This document shows positions 8,174 to 17,028 of a stretch of 38,722 nucleotides of DNA, in pieces. This DNA comes from Anaerolineales bacterium (lineage in GTDB: Bacteria > Chloroflexota > Anaerolineae > Anaerolineales > Villigracilaceae). Location: contig JAGVAO010000277.1 of assembly GCA_020060235.1 (NCBI GenBank), positions 1-38,722 of the forward strand, read 5' to 3'. The notes beneath the pieces are model-generated. The model was given only the letters and a program-made list of their open reading frames with translations. It did no database searches and was not told where the DNA came from. How positions within the stretch are numbered: the first letter of the stretch is position 1; each line of letters begins with the position of its first letter. The translations under genes were made by a program, and so were the position numbers.

Positions 8174-11100
8174 AACCAATCGAAACCGACACCCTCTCAC
8201 AATTTGACCCGCTTGGCCGTTTCATCCTTTCAAACTTCCAACAGGCGCGCCCATTCTCATCCTTCTTGCCCGGCATCGCTGGCACGCTCGGTATCCCGCT
8301 CTGGGCTTTTTACGTCAATCGTGGGCAAGCCATCGCCGGGTTTGGCGTCGAGAGCAAAGACCATCCCATCCTCGAATTCCAGCCCGCCAGCAAAGCCTAC
8401 CGGCAGACCGCCGCGCTCGGCTTCCGCACCTTTCTGCGCTGGCAGCGCGGCGAGCAAACCGGCTTCTACGAACCCTTTAGCGGGCAAAATGCCCGACGCA
8501 CCATGCTGGTCGGCATGAACGAAGTCGAAATCCGCGAGACAAACCCCGAACTCGGCCTCGAAACCAGCGTTTTATATTTCATCACCCCTGAGCAGCCCTT
8601 CGCTGCCCTGGCCCGGCGCGTCACCTTCCGCAACCTGGGCGAAACCCCGCTCGAACTCGAAGCCCTCGACGGCCTGCCCGCCCTCGTCCCCTACGGCACC
8701 AACAACGGCGCACTCAAAGACATGGCTCGTACCGTCGAAGCCTGGATGGAAGTAAAACACCTCGAATCGGGCATCCCTTTCTACAAATTGCGCGCCAGTT
8801 CGGGGGATAGCGCGGAAGTGTCCGCCATCGAAGCCGGGAACTTCGCCCTGGCTTTTTCTGCGGATGGGGAACGACTCCCGGTTCTCGCCGACCCGGTGGC
8901 TGTCTTCGGTTACGACACGGCTTTTGCCACGCCTGAGCCTTTCGCCGCCCGTGGGCTGGATTCCGTTATCTCGGCTCATCAAATTCTGGAAGGACGCACC
9001 CCCTGCGCCTTCTTTGCTGCCAAACTGACCATTAACCCCGCCCAGGCGCAGACCGTTAATAGCCTGTACGGCATGGTTGCCTCCTTCCCGCTCATCGAAG
9101 CGCGGGCCGCCAACCTGACCAGCACCGCCTTCTTTGAAACATCCCTGGCCGATGCCCGGCAACTGGCTCAAAACCTGACCGAACCGATTGCCACAAAAAC
9201 CGCCTCGCCGCTCTTCGACGCCTACTGCCGCCAGACCTTCCTCGATAACATCATGCGCGGCGGCTGGCCGCTAATTCTGGGCGGAAAACACGTTTATCAC
9301 GTCTACTCGCGCAAGCACGGCGACATGGAACGCGACTATAACTACTTCGTCCTTGCGCCCGAATATTATTCGCAGGGTAACGGCAACTACCGCGATGTCA
9401 ACCAAAACCGCCGCGCCGATGTCTTTTTTGAGCCGCGCGTGGCCGATTTCAACATCCGGGCGTTTGCCAGCCTGATTCAAGCCGATGGCTACAATCCGCT
9501 CGTTGTGCAGGGTGCGGTGTTTAGCCTGCCTGCTGAAAAACGGGATACGATTTTAGGTACAGCCCGCTTTAGCAGTCCTGGGATTGCAGCCCTCGAAAAA
9601 CTCCTCTCCGCCCCCTTCACCCCCGGCAAATTGCTGACCGCCGCGATTGACACAGGACTGCCCAACCCGGTCGAATTCCTCGAAACCGTCCTGGCGCAGT
9701 CTGAACAGCACCTGCGCGCCGTATTCGGCGAGGGCTACTGGGTTGACCACTGGACATATATTCTCGACCTGCTCGACTCGTATTTCGCAGTTTACCCCGA
9801 CAAAAAAGCCGACCTGCTCTTCGACTCGGACCCGCTTCCGTTCTATGATAGTCCTGAAGTTGTCCTGCCGCGCCGTGAGCGTTATGTCCTTTCAGGCGGT
9901 AAGCCGCGCCAACTGAATGCCCTGCGTAAAGACCGCGAAAAAGCGGCCCTGATTGCATCTGGTGGCGAAAACGGCCACTGGGTGCGCGCGCAACATGGCA
10001 AAGGCGAACTTTTCCGCCTGAACCTGTTCGGCAAATTGAATCTGCTCGCCCTGCTGAAATTCGCCACCCGCGACCCGTTCGGGATGGGTGTCGAAATGGA
10101 AGCCGGACGCCCCGGCTGGTACGATGCCCTCAACGGCCTGCCGGGCATGTTTGGCTCGTCCATGCCTGAAACCTACGAACTGCTGCGGCTGGTCGATTTC
10201 CTGCTCAAAAGCCTGGAAGAAACCCCGCGCAAAACCGAACTACCGCGCGAAGCGGGAATTCTCATCGACGCCATCCGCGCCCACTCGGGCAGCAACCCCC
10301 TCACAGCCTGGAACGTGCTCTCAGATGCCCGCGAAGCCTATCGCAGCGCAACCCGCCTCGGCTTCGATGGCGAAACCCTGAGCCTGGATACCGCCGATTT
10401 GATGGAACTCCTGCGCGGGATGAAAGCCAACCTCGAAGACGGCATCCGCCGCGCTGCCGAACTGGGCGCGGATGTCCCGCCGACCTACCTGGCCTGTGAA
10501 CCCGTCGAATTCAACGTTTTGGACGAAATCGACGCCTCCGGGCGGCCTTTGATTGCGGTGAAATCCTTCAAACCTGTGCCCCTGCCCTCCTTCCTCGAAG
10601 GCCCGGTACGCCAGATGAAAGTTCTGACGCGCGGCGAAGCCTGTAAACTCCACGAGGCTGTGCGTGCCAGCGGCCTGTACGACCGCAAACTCGGTATGTA
10701 CCGTGTCAACGCCTCGCTCGACGACCAGCCGCACGATATTGGCCGGGCGCGCGCTTTCTCTCCCGGCTGGCTCGAAAACGGCTCGATTTGGCTGCACATG
10801 TCGTACAAATACCTGCTCGAACTGCTGCGCGCCGGGCTGTATGAGCAGTTTTTCGCCGAACTGCCCGCGAACCTCGTCCCATTCATGAACCCGGAAGTGT
10901 ACGGACGTTCCCCGCTTGAAAACTCGTCCTTTATCGTCTCCAGCGCCCACCCGGACGAAACCCTGCATGGCGGCGGCTTCGTCGCCCGCCTGAGCGGCTC
11001 GACGGCTGAATTCCTGTCCATGTGGCAGGTGATGATGAGCGGCGCTCAGCCGTTTATCGTGGAAAACGGCGAATTGCAACTGGCCCTCAAACCGATTTTG

Positions 11101-11337
11101 CCCGGTGACTGGTTCGATGCGGATGGCAATCTGTCCTTCCGCCTGCTCGGCAAAACGGAGGTCACCTACCACAACCCGTCCCGCCGCGATACGTTCAGCG
11201 GCCTCGAAGCGGAAAAAACCGCCCTGCGCCTCGAGAATGGCAAAACGGTTGAACTCCCTGGCGGAATTATCCCCGCGCCGTATGCCCAGGCGGTGCGTGA
11301 TGGGAAAGTTACATCCATAGAACTATATTTTTTGTAG
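8170..11337 (+). CDS. Large GH94-related phosphorylase, probable beta-1,3-glucan phosphorylase (GH161/GH149 type)
   Basis: Cytoplasmic protein of 1055 residues with no signal peptide. I choose ATG 8170 because it makes an ATGA overlap with the GH26-like gene, the same junction as the one before it. The fold is related to cellobiose phosphorylase (GH94), with an N-terminal beta-sandwich, helical linker and (alpha/alpha)6 barrel, but it is longer than usual GH94 enzymes. In place of the DWND signature it has GRPGWYDALNG (residues 646-656), so Asp652 is the likely general acid. Size, motif and neighbours match the beta-1,3-oligoglucan phosphorylases of families GH161 and GH149, which release glucose 1-phosphate from longer beta-1,3-glucan chains. 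I cannot decide between the two families by eye. A palindromic element straddles its stop codon. Confidence 0.75.
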   Translation: MKPIETDTLSQFDPLGRFILSNFQQARPFSSFLPGIAGTLGIPLWAFYVNRGQAIAGFGVESKDHPILEFQPASKAYRQTAALGFRTFLRWQRGEQTGFYEPFSGQNARRTMLVGMNEVEIRETNPELGLETSVLYFITPEQPFAALARRVTFRNLGETPLELEALDGLPALVPYGTNNGALKDMARTVEAWMEVKHLESGIPFYKLRASSGDSAEVSAIEAGNFALAFSADGERLPVLADPVAVFGYDTAFATPEPFAARGLDSVISAHQILEGRTPCAFFAAKLTINPAQAQTVNSLYGMVASFPLIEARAANLTSTAFFETSLADARQLAQNLTEPIATKTASPLFDAYCRQTFLDNIMRGGWPLILGGKHVYHVYSRKHGDMERDYNYFVLAPEYYSQGNGNYRDVNQNRRADVFFEPRVADFNIRAFASLIQADGYNPLVVQGAVFSLPAEKRDTILGTARFSSPGIAALEKLLSAPFTPGKLLTAAIDTGLPNPVEFLETVLAQSEQHLRAVFGEGYWVDHWTYILDLLDSYFAVYPDKKADLLFDSDPLPFYDSPEVVLPRRERYVLSGGKPRQLNALRKDREKAALIASGGENGHWVRAQHGKGELFRLNLFGKLNLLALLKFATRDPFGMGVEMEAGRPGWYDALNGLPGMFGSSMPETYELLRLVDFLLKSLEETPRKTELPREAGILIDAIRAHSGSNPLTAWNVLSDAREAYRSATRLGFDGETLSLDTADLMELLRGMKANLEDGIRRAAELGADVPPTYLACEPVEFNVLDEIDASGRPLIAVKSFKPVPLPSFLEGPVRQMKVLTRGEACKLHEAVRASGLYDRKLGMYRVNASLDDQPHDIGRARAFSPGWLENGSIWLHMSYKYLLELLRAGLYEQFFAELPANLVPFMNPEVYGRSPLENSSFIVSSAHPDETLHGGGFVARLSGSTAEFLSMWQVMMSGAQPFIVENGELQLALKPILPGDWFDADGNLSFRLLGKTEVTYHNPSRRDTFSGLEAEKTALRLENGKTVELPGGIIPAPYAQAVRDGKVTSIELYFL

Positions 11338-11360
11338 CGCGAGAGATTATCTCGCGCTAC
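11334..11360. repeat. GTAG-bounded palindromic element over the phosphorylase stop codon
   Basis: A perfect 11-bp inverted repeat (11334-11344 with 11350-11360) encloses GATTA. It begins with GTAGCGCGAGA and ends with the complement. The TAG stop of the upstream gene lies inside the left arm. No T run follows. It resembles a REP-type element (those linked to RAYT transposases usually start with GTAG). Confidence 0.6.
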
Positions 11361-11375
11361 CCATAGGAGGAACCC

Positions 11376-12350
11376 ATGACCTTACGCCTTCGCACTCTCG
11401 GCAAGAGCAACCTGAACATCACCGAAATCGGATTTGGCCTGTGGGCTGCTGGCGGCGACCAGTGGGGCACAACCGACGACCAGCAGGTCTTCGATGCGAT
11501 TGATTACGCTCTTGACCGGGGCATGAACTTCTACGACACCGCCGATGTCTACGGCGCAGGCCACAGTGAAGAACTGCTCGGCCATGCCATGCGCGGGCGG
11601 CGAGACAAATTCATCGTCGCCACCAAAATCGGCTGGCGCGACTTCGACGGCGAACGCGGGCAAACCGCCTACACCACGCTCGAAAAATTTATCGCCGGGG
11701 TCGAGAGCAACCTGCAACGCCTGGGTACCGACTACATCGACCTCATCCAGAGTCATATCAACTTCCGTGACCCGACCATGGAAATCTTTGTCGAAGGCTT
11801 CCAGCGCCTGCAAAGGGATGGCAAGGTCAAGGCCTACGGGTTGAGCACCAGCGATTTTGAATACATCAAAGCCTTCAACGCCGATGGCGGCTGCGCCAGC
11901 CTGCAAATCGATTACAGCATCCTCAACCGTACTGCCGAGCAAGAAATCTTCCCGTATTGCCAGGCGCACAACATCGGCGTTATCGTGCGCGGTGGGCTGG
12001 CGATGGGCATCCTGGCGGGTAAATTCACCCCCGAAACCCGATTCAGCGAGGGCGACTTCCGCCGCCGCTGGCACGAAAACCCGGACGAATACGAAATCTT
12101 CCTGAACGACCTGCAAATCGTCGAACAACTGCGTTCACTGGCAACCCCTGAGCGCAGTTTGGCGCACCTGGCATTGCAATTCACGCTCCATCATCCCGCA
12201 GTCACGACGGTCATTCCCGGCATCAAGGATGTGGCCCAGGCGCAGAAGAACATCGCCGCCGGACTGCTGCCGCCCCTGAGCGCCGAAGAATTGACGCTGA
12301 TTGACAACCTGGTTGCGCCCGGCAAGGGGCGCAAGATTTGGCCTGCCTAA
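11376..12350 (+). CDS. Aldo/keto reductase family oxidoreductase
   Basis: NAD(P)H-dependent carbonyl reductase of the aldo/keto reductase superfamily, 324 residues, cytoplasmic, with strong ribosome site AGGAGG at 11365-11370. The catalytic tetrad is complete: Asp54 and Tyr59 in NFYDTADVYG, Lys84 in VATKIGW and His127 in IQSHINF. The C-terminal cofactor loop TTVIPGIKDVAQ is present. It sits between the two phosphorylase genes, so a role on a sugar or sugar-derived aldehyde is plausible, perhaps redox balancing of glucan catabolism; the substrate cannot be read. Palindromic elements flank it on both sides, so it may be expressed less tightly coupled than the upstream enzymes. Confidence 0.92.
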   Translation: MTLRLRTLGKSNLNITEIGFGLWAAGGDQWGTTDDQQVFDAIDYALDRGMNFYDTADVYGAGHSEELLGHAMRGRRDKFIVATKIGWRDFDGERGQTAYTTLEKFIAGVESNLQRLGTDYIDLIQSHINFRDPTMEIFVEGFQRLQRDGKVKAYGLSTSDFEYIKAFNADGGCASLQIDYSILNRTAEQEIFPYCQAHNIGVIVRGGLAMGILAGKFTPETRFSEGDFRRRWHENPDEYEIFLNDLQIVEQLRSLATPERSLAHLALQFTLHHPAVTTVIPGIKDVAQAQKNIAAGLLPPLSAEELTLIDNLVAPGKGRKIWPA

Positions 12351-12353
12351 AAC

Positions 12354-12409
12354 GTACCACCGCCTTCAGGCGGTATCGGCAGGCAATGGCAGGCTGAAGC
12401 CTGCGGTAC
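12354..12409. repeat. GTAC-bounded double-hairpin element
   Basis: Between the reductase and GH94 genes lie two small perfect hairpins: 12359-12365 with 12368-12374, and 12389-12395 with 12398-12404 (7 bp each, 2-base loops). The outer ends GTACCACCGC and GCGGTAC are nearly complementary, so the whole 56 bases can fold as one cruciform. It is likely a repeated palindromic element rather than a terminator, as no T run follows. Confidence 0.55.
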
Positions 12410-12434
12410 ACATCCCATCCAACGAGAATTCACC

Positions 12435-15140
12435 ATGCCCTCACCCAACTGGCAATTCATCGACCCCAACGGCACCTTCCAACTGCCCGACCCCGACCAA
12501 AGCAACTATCTCTACTTCCCGCTGCTCAACGAAGCCGGGATGATGTCTTGCGTCACTCCCACACTGCACGGCGATGCCAAGACCGGACAGAACAGTTACC
12601 TGCTCCAGCCCGTTTCGGTGGATGATTTACACAACACTCGCTTGGCGCGCAATTTTTGGGTGCGGATGGATGGGAAACGGGTTTGGTCGGCGACTGGAAA
12701 CAGCGCGGAACAAACTTCCCGCCGCCTGGCCGCCGATAAAGAGGCTGTGACCCTGACTGCGGGCTTGCTCTGGCAAACCGTCCGGCGGACAGATTCCCAA
12801 AGCGGGTTGCAGGCCGAGGTGACGAGCATTGTCCCGGCCAGTACCACCCATCAGGTCGAGTTGATGCGCGTCCGCCTGGTAAACACAGCCAAAAAGACCC
12901 TGCGCCTGACCCCAACCGCCGCCATCCCGATTTACGGACGCTCGGCGGATAATTTGCGCGACCACCGGCACGTTACGTCGCTCCTGCACAGAATTACCTG
13001 CACGGAACATGGTGTGCTCGTCCGCCCGACCTTGTCGTTCGACGAGCGTGGTCATACCGTCAACACGCTGACCTATGCGGTGCTCGGCACAGATTTGGGC
13101 GGAAAGCCCCCCGTCGGCTTTTTCCCGGTGCTGGAGGATTTCATCGGCGAAGGCGGCGCGCTGGATTGGCCGGGGGCAGTTGTGGCTGATTCAACGGCGA
13201 CCCAGGCGGCGGGGAGCATGGTCGATGGGTACGAGGCGATGGGCGCAATCCGATTCGCAGATGTCGAACTGGCTCCGAGGCAGGAAACGTCCTACATTCT
13301 CCTGATGGGCATTTTACAGGACGGCGAAAGCGCCGAAGCCTGGCTGGATGCCTACGGAACGGACGAGAAATTCGAGCGCGCTCTGGAAGAAACCCGCGCT
13401 TTTTGGGCTTCCAAAGTTGCCGCGCTGACGTTTGAAACAGGCGACCCGCGGCTGGATGGCTGGCTGAAGTGGGTGGCCTTGCAGCCGACCCTGCGGCGCA
13501 TGATGGGCAACTCGTTCCTGCCCTATCACGATTACGGGCGCGGCGGGCGCGGTTGGCGCGATTTGTGGCAGGATGTGCTGGCGCTGTTGATGATGGAGCG
13601 CGGCGATGTGGGCGAGATGCTGCTCGGTTATTTTGGCGGCGTGCGCGCCGACGGCTCGAACGCGACGATTATCGGTTCGCAGCCGGGCGAGTTCCGCGCC
13701 GACCGCAACAACATCCCGCGCGTGTGGATGGACCACGGCGCCTGGCCGCTGCTGACGACGCGCCTGTACATCGACCAGAGCGGCGACCTGGAATTTTTAC
13801 TGCGCGAGCAGGGTTATTTCAAAGACCACCTGAGTCATCGCTGTAAACAGACTGACCCCGAATGGTCGCCCGAACTGGGGACGGTGGTGCGCGCAGCGGA
13901 TGGGTTGCCGTATTGTGGGTCGGTGCTGGAGCATTTGCTCATCCAGCACCTGACGGCGTTTTATCATGTCGGCGAGCACAATACAATTTTGCTCGAAGAC
14001 GCCGACTGGAACGACGGGATGGATATGGCCCACCGGCGCGGCGAGAGCGTGGCATTCAGCGCGCTCTACGCGGGCAACCTGCGCGGGTTGGCAGACCTGT
14101 GCCTGGCGCTGGCAGACCGCGGCGTGGAGCGGATTGAACTGGTCTCTGAACTAACGACTTTGCTGGACGGCGCGGATTTTGAATCGGTTTCGTCCAAACG
14201 GGAACTTTTGCAATCGTATTTCAACCAGGTACGGCGCGGATTTTCCGGCGCAAAAACCCAAATTCCGCTGGCAGACCTGGCGGCCAACTTGCGCCAGAAA
14301 GCCGACTGGCTGGCAGGGCACTTGCGCAAGCAGGAATGGCTCGAAGCGGGAGATAGTTTGGGCTGGTTCAACGGCTATTACGACGATGACGGTCAGCCGG
14401 TGGAAAATACCGGGGGGCGCATGACCCTGACCGGGCAGGTTTTTACGCTGATGTGCGGAATCGCCAGCGAGGCGCAGTCCCGCCAGATTGCGGCGGCGGC
14501 AGACAAGTACCTGTACGACCCGTCCCTGCGCGGCTACCGGCTGAACACCGACTTTGGCGAAGTGCGCCTGAATTTGGGACGCGCCTTCGGTTTTGCCTAC
14601 GGACACAAGGAAAACGGCGCGATGTTCAGCCACATGGCGGTCATGTACGCCAATGCGCTCTACCAGCGTGGACTGGTCGCCGAGGGCTGGCGCGTTTTGC
14701 AAGGAATTTACGAACAAAGCCAGGATTTCGCTGTCAGCCGCATGTATCCCGGCATCCCGGAGTATTTCAGCCAGCGCGGGCGCGGCATGTATCCGTACCT
14801 GACTGGCTCGGCCAGTTGGTACCTGCTGACGATGCTGACCGAAGTCTACGGCGTGCGCGGCGCGCTGGGCGATTTGGTGCTTGCGCCCAAGTTGCTGGCA
14901 AGCCAGTTTGGCGCGGATGGCAATGCCAGCGTGCATACCCTGTTTGCGGGTAAGAAAGCGCATATCACCTACCAGAACGCGCTGGGCCTGGAGTACGGGC
15001 AATACAAAATCGGCGCGGTGCGAGTCAATGGACAGGAAATAGCAGCGGAAACCCTGCCGGTCGGTGTCAAAATCAAACGCGCGGCGCTGGAAGCGTTGCC
15101 GGAGCAGGTTGAGATTTTGGCGGCGTTGGTTGCAGGCTAA
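12435..15140 (+). CDS. GH94 beta-glucoside phosphorylase (laminaribiose/cellobiose phosphorylase type)
   Basis: Cytoplasmic GH94 enzyme of 901 residues that would split a short beta-glucoside with phosphate into glucose 1-phosphate and a shorter sugar. The family signature DADWNDGMD lies at residues 522-530; Asp527 corresponds to the general acid of cellobiose phosphorylase. The N-terminal beta-sandwich (to about residue 290), barrel (about 330-800) and C-terminal cap are all present, including NTGGRMTLTGQVF and the SHMAVMYANALY helix. Its length is nearer the laminaribiose and oligoglucan phosphorylases than the shorter cellobiose phosphorylases. With the GH16 enzyme and the larger phosphorylase, beta-1,3-linked disaccharide is the likely substrate. 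The ribosome site is weak, so the start is supported mainly by the protein N-terminus. Confidence 0.88.
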   Translation: MPSPNWQFIDPNGTFQLPDPDQSNYLYFPLLNEAGMMSCVTPTLHGDAKTGQNSYLLQPVSVDDLHNTRLARNFWVRMDGKRVWSATGNSAEQTSRRLAADKEAVTLTAGLLWQTVRRTDSQSGLQAEVTSIVPASTTHQVELMRVRLVNTAKKTLRLTPTAAIPIYGRSADNLRDHRHVTSLLHRITCTEHGVLVRPTLSFDERGHTVNTLTYAVLGTDLGGKPPVGFFPVLEDFIGEGGALDWPGAVVADSTATQAAGSMVDGYEAMGAIRFADVELAPRQETSYILLMGILQDGESAEAWLDAYGTDEKFERALEETRAFWASKVAALTFETGDPRLDGWLKWVALQPTLRRMMGNSFLPYHDYGRGGRGWRDLWQDVLALLMMERGDVGEMLLGYFGGVRADGSNATIIGSQPGEFRADRNNIPRVWMDHGAWPLLTTRLYIDQSGDLEFLLREQGYFKDHLSHRCKQTDPEWSPELGTVVRAADGLPYCGSVLEHLLIQHLTAFYHVGEHNTILLEDADWNDGMDMAHRRGESVAFSALYAGNLRGLADLCLALADRGVERIELVSELTTLLDGADFESVSSKRELLQSYFNQVRRGFSGAKTQIPLADLAANLRQKADWLAGHLRKQEWLEAGDSLGWFNGYYDDDGQPVENTGGRMTLTGQVFTLMCGIASEAQSRQIAAAADKYLYDPSLRGYRLNTDFGEVRLNLGRAFGFAYGHKENGAMFSHMAVMYANALYQRGLVAEGWRVLQGIYEQSQDFAVSRMYPGIPEYFSQRGRGMYPYLTGSASWYLLTMLTEVYGVRGALGDLVLAPKLLASQFGADGNASVHTLFAGKKAHITYQNALGLEYGQYKIGAVRVNGQEIAAETLPVGVKIKRAALEALPEQVEILAALVAG

Positions 15141-15190
15141 CAACAATTTTACCCACAAAGGAAACGACGGAACACGATGGAGACGAATGG

Positions 15191-15284
15191 GTAGGGGCGA
15201 CCCGCCCGGCGCACAAAATCGTCATTTTATGCCAGGCTGACTTGCAAAAGCGAACCTTCTTGTACCCTGACGGGTCGCCCCTAC
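15191..15284. repeat. MITE-like element with 14-base terminal inverted repeats
   Basis: GTAGGGGCGACCCG at 15191-15204 is exactly inverted at 15271-15284, giving a 94-base element. A second, imperfect inverted pair (15164-15174 with 15290-15300, 10 of 11) flanks it, so the arms extend outward. The interior has no ORF. The element fills most of the 199-base gap between the GH94 gene and the cupin gene. Sequences of this GTAG(G)n form occur repeatedly in many environmental bacterial genomes; copy number here is unknown. Confidence 0.6.
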
Positions 15285-15339
15285 GGAAATGTTCCGTGGT
15301 AAACGGTAGAATCAAAAATATTCATTGGGAGCCGCACTT

Positions 15340-15780
15340 ATGAATGAAAATTTGCTCGAAATGCACGAATACCTCGGCGAGGGCTACAAACCGCTGATTG
15401 ACTTTAACTGCTGGCGGGTGGCTGTCCTACGCTATCTCGATGAACTGCGTCCCGATAGAATCTCCTACTTCGAGCGCCACAACGAAACTGACGAGGTCTT
15501 TGTGCTATTGCAGGGGCAGGCGGTTCTGTTCATGGGCGAAGGTGGCGATACGGTTGATGGGATGATTCCCTATACCATGAAGCCGGGAATATTTTATAAT
15601 GTAAGGTGTGGCGCGTGGCACACGGTTGCCTTGAGTCGAGACGCGACCATATTATTGGTGGAAAACCGCGACACGGCCAGAGAGAATAGTTCCTATTTTA
15701 CAATTTCCCCTGCGCAAAGCGCTTTCCTGGTTGAAACAGTACAGCGCGAAATCTCTGAATGGCAGGTTTTGAATGACTGA
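15340..15780 (+). CDS. Small cupin-fold protein
   Basis: Cytoplasmic protein of 146 residues, started at ATG 15340 because GGGAG (15327-15331) lies 8 bases upstream; an in-frame TTG at 15325 lies before this site. The single cupin domain shows motif 1 as RHNETDEVFVLLQG (His47, Glu49, Glu52) and motif 2 as KPGIFYNVRCGAWHTV with His94. These could bind a metal. Enzymes and sugar-sensing proteins both use this fold, so no reaction can be assigned. It overlaps the next gene by 8 bases, which means that the two are almost certainly translated together, and both follow the glucan locus on the same strand. Confidence 0.75.
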   Translation: MNENLLEMHEYLGEGYKPLIDFNCWRVAVLRYLDELRPDRISYFERHNETDEVFVLLQGQAVLFMGEGGDTVDGMIPYTMKPGIFYNVRCGAWHTVALSRDATILLVENRDTARENSSYFTISPAQSAFLVETVQREISEWQVLND

Positions 15781-16960
15781 ACTGGTTTTTTCAGTGTTTG
15801 ACCACGGTACCCTGGCGCGGGAGCGAATGCAGGAATTGCTGCAGGAGTTCGAGCGACAGGAAGGTATTCGTGTGCGTCTGGAAGTCATTTCCTGGGACGT
15901 TGGTTGGCCTCGCCTGGTGGAATTTGCCCTTTATCATCACGGGCCAGATGTGTCCGAGGTCGGAAATACCTGGATAATGGACCTTGTCCACATGAACGCG
16001 CTTGACCCGTTCACGCGCGAGGAAATTACCAGCATTACCGAAGGCGTCCGCTTTTTTGAGCCTTCCTGGAACAGTTGCGTCACATCCGAAGGCGGGACTC
16101 GCTCCGTCTGGGCCATTCCCTGGTCTGGCGATGTGCGCGTGGTGTATTATCGGCGCGACTTGTTGAAAAACGCGGGTGTCGATGAAAATGGGGCCTTTGC
16201 GACCCCGACGGCGTTTGAGCAAACCCTCAAGCGGCTTAAAGAGAACGGCGTTACAACCCCGATAGCGATGCAGACCCTGCGCTCACGCATCAGCGTTCAC
16301 AACATGGCGGCCTGGGTCTGGGGTGCGGGCGGCGATTTCATTTCCGAAGACTCCAAGCGGATTTTGTTTCACCAGGGCGTTTCACTGGAGGCGATTAAGT
16401 CGTACTTCCGCCTGGTGCGTTATTTGGGGCCTGAGCCTTTACATACCGATGCCGAAACAGACCAGGCTTTCTGGTTGGGTGAGGCAAATGCGGCAGTTCT
16501 CCTAAGCGGTTACTGGGTCATACAGGTAGCAGATATGCCCGACCATGTTCGCAAGAATATTGGTCTGACTCAATTGCCAGGTATGTCATTTGTCGGCGGA
16601 CATAATCTTGTGGTTTGGAAGCACTCGCGCCAGCGCATGGCCGCCATTCGCCTGATTAAGTTCTTGAACAGCCAGGAGGCGGAACAGGGGGTTTACCCCC
16701 ATTACGGCCTGCCGATTCGGGAAAACGGCTGGACCCAGCCGCCTTTTAACACCTCGGAGTTTGCCATTTTCCGCGCTTCTCTTAACTCAGGCCGCAGTTT
16801 TCCGAACAGCCCGCTATGGGCGTTGGTCGAAAAACGCTTGGCCGACCTGATGCCCGACCTGTGGGCGCAAGTGATTGAAAACCCTGAAGATTCTGACTCG
16901 ATTGTTGAAACCCAGTTGACCAACGTAGCCCGCCGCTTAGAGATGGCAATCAGCGGTTAG
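15773..16960 (+). CDS. Solute-binding-protein-fold protein without signal peptide
   Basis: Family 1 extracellular solute-binding fold, 395 residues, but starting directly at the first beta strand (MTELVFSVFDHG) with no signal peptide or lipobox, so it should stay in the cytoplasm. The frame is intact and shows the two-lobe pattern: LLQEFERQEGIRVRLEV near the N-terminus, a hinge near IPWSGDVRVVYYRRDLL, and the C-terminal NSQEAEQGVYPHYGLPI segment. It overlaps the cupin gene by 8 bases. No permease or ATPase is beside it. A role as an internal sugar sensor or ligand carrier for a cupin partner is possible but unproven. It is not an obvious pseudogene, as length and core motifs are normal apart from the missing leader. 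Confidence 0.8.
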   Translation: MTELVFSVFDHGTLARERMQELLQEFERQEGIRVRLEVISWDVGWPRLVEFALYHHGPDVSEVGNTWIMDLVHMNALDPFTREEITSITEGVRFFEPSWNSCVTSEGGTRSVWAIPWSGDVRVVYYRRDLLKNAGVDENGAFATPTAFEQTLKRLKENGVTTPIAMQTLRSRISVHNMAAWVWGAGGDFISEDSKRILFHQGVSLEAIKSYFRLVRYLGPEPLHTDAETDQAFWLGEANAAVLLSGYWVIQVADMPDHVRKNIGLTQLPGMSFVGGHNLVVWKHSRQRMAAIRLIKFLNSQEAEQGVYPHYGLPIRENGWTQPPFNTSEFAIFRASLNSGRSFPNSPLWALVEKRLADLMPDLWAQVIENPEDSDSIVETQLTNVARRLEMAISG

Positions 16961-17028
16961 GGTTTTTTCCGGCCCGATGATGCCGGTTCACAGACCAGAT
17001 TGGGCCGTGTTCGTTCAAGGAAACAGCG

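Noticed and set aside
15773-16960. Pseudogene of an exported solute-binding protein
   Set aside because: The frame is intact, of normal length and coupled to the upstream gene by an 8-base overlap; only the leader is missing.
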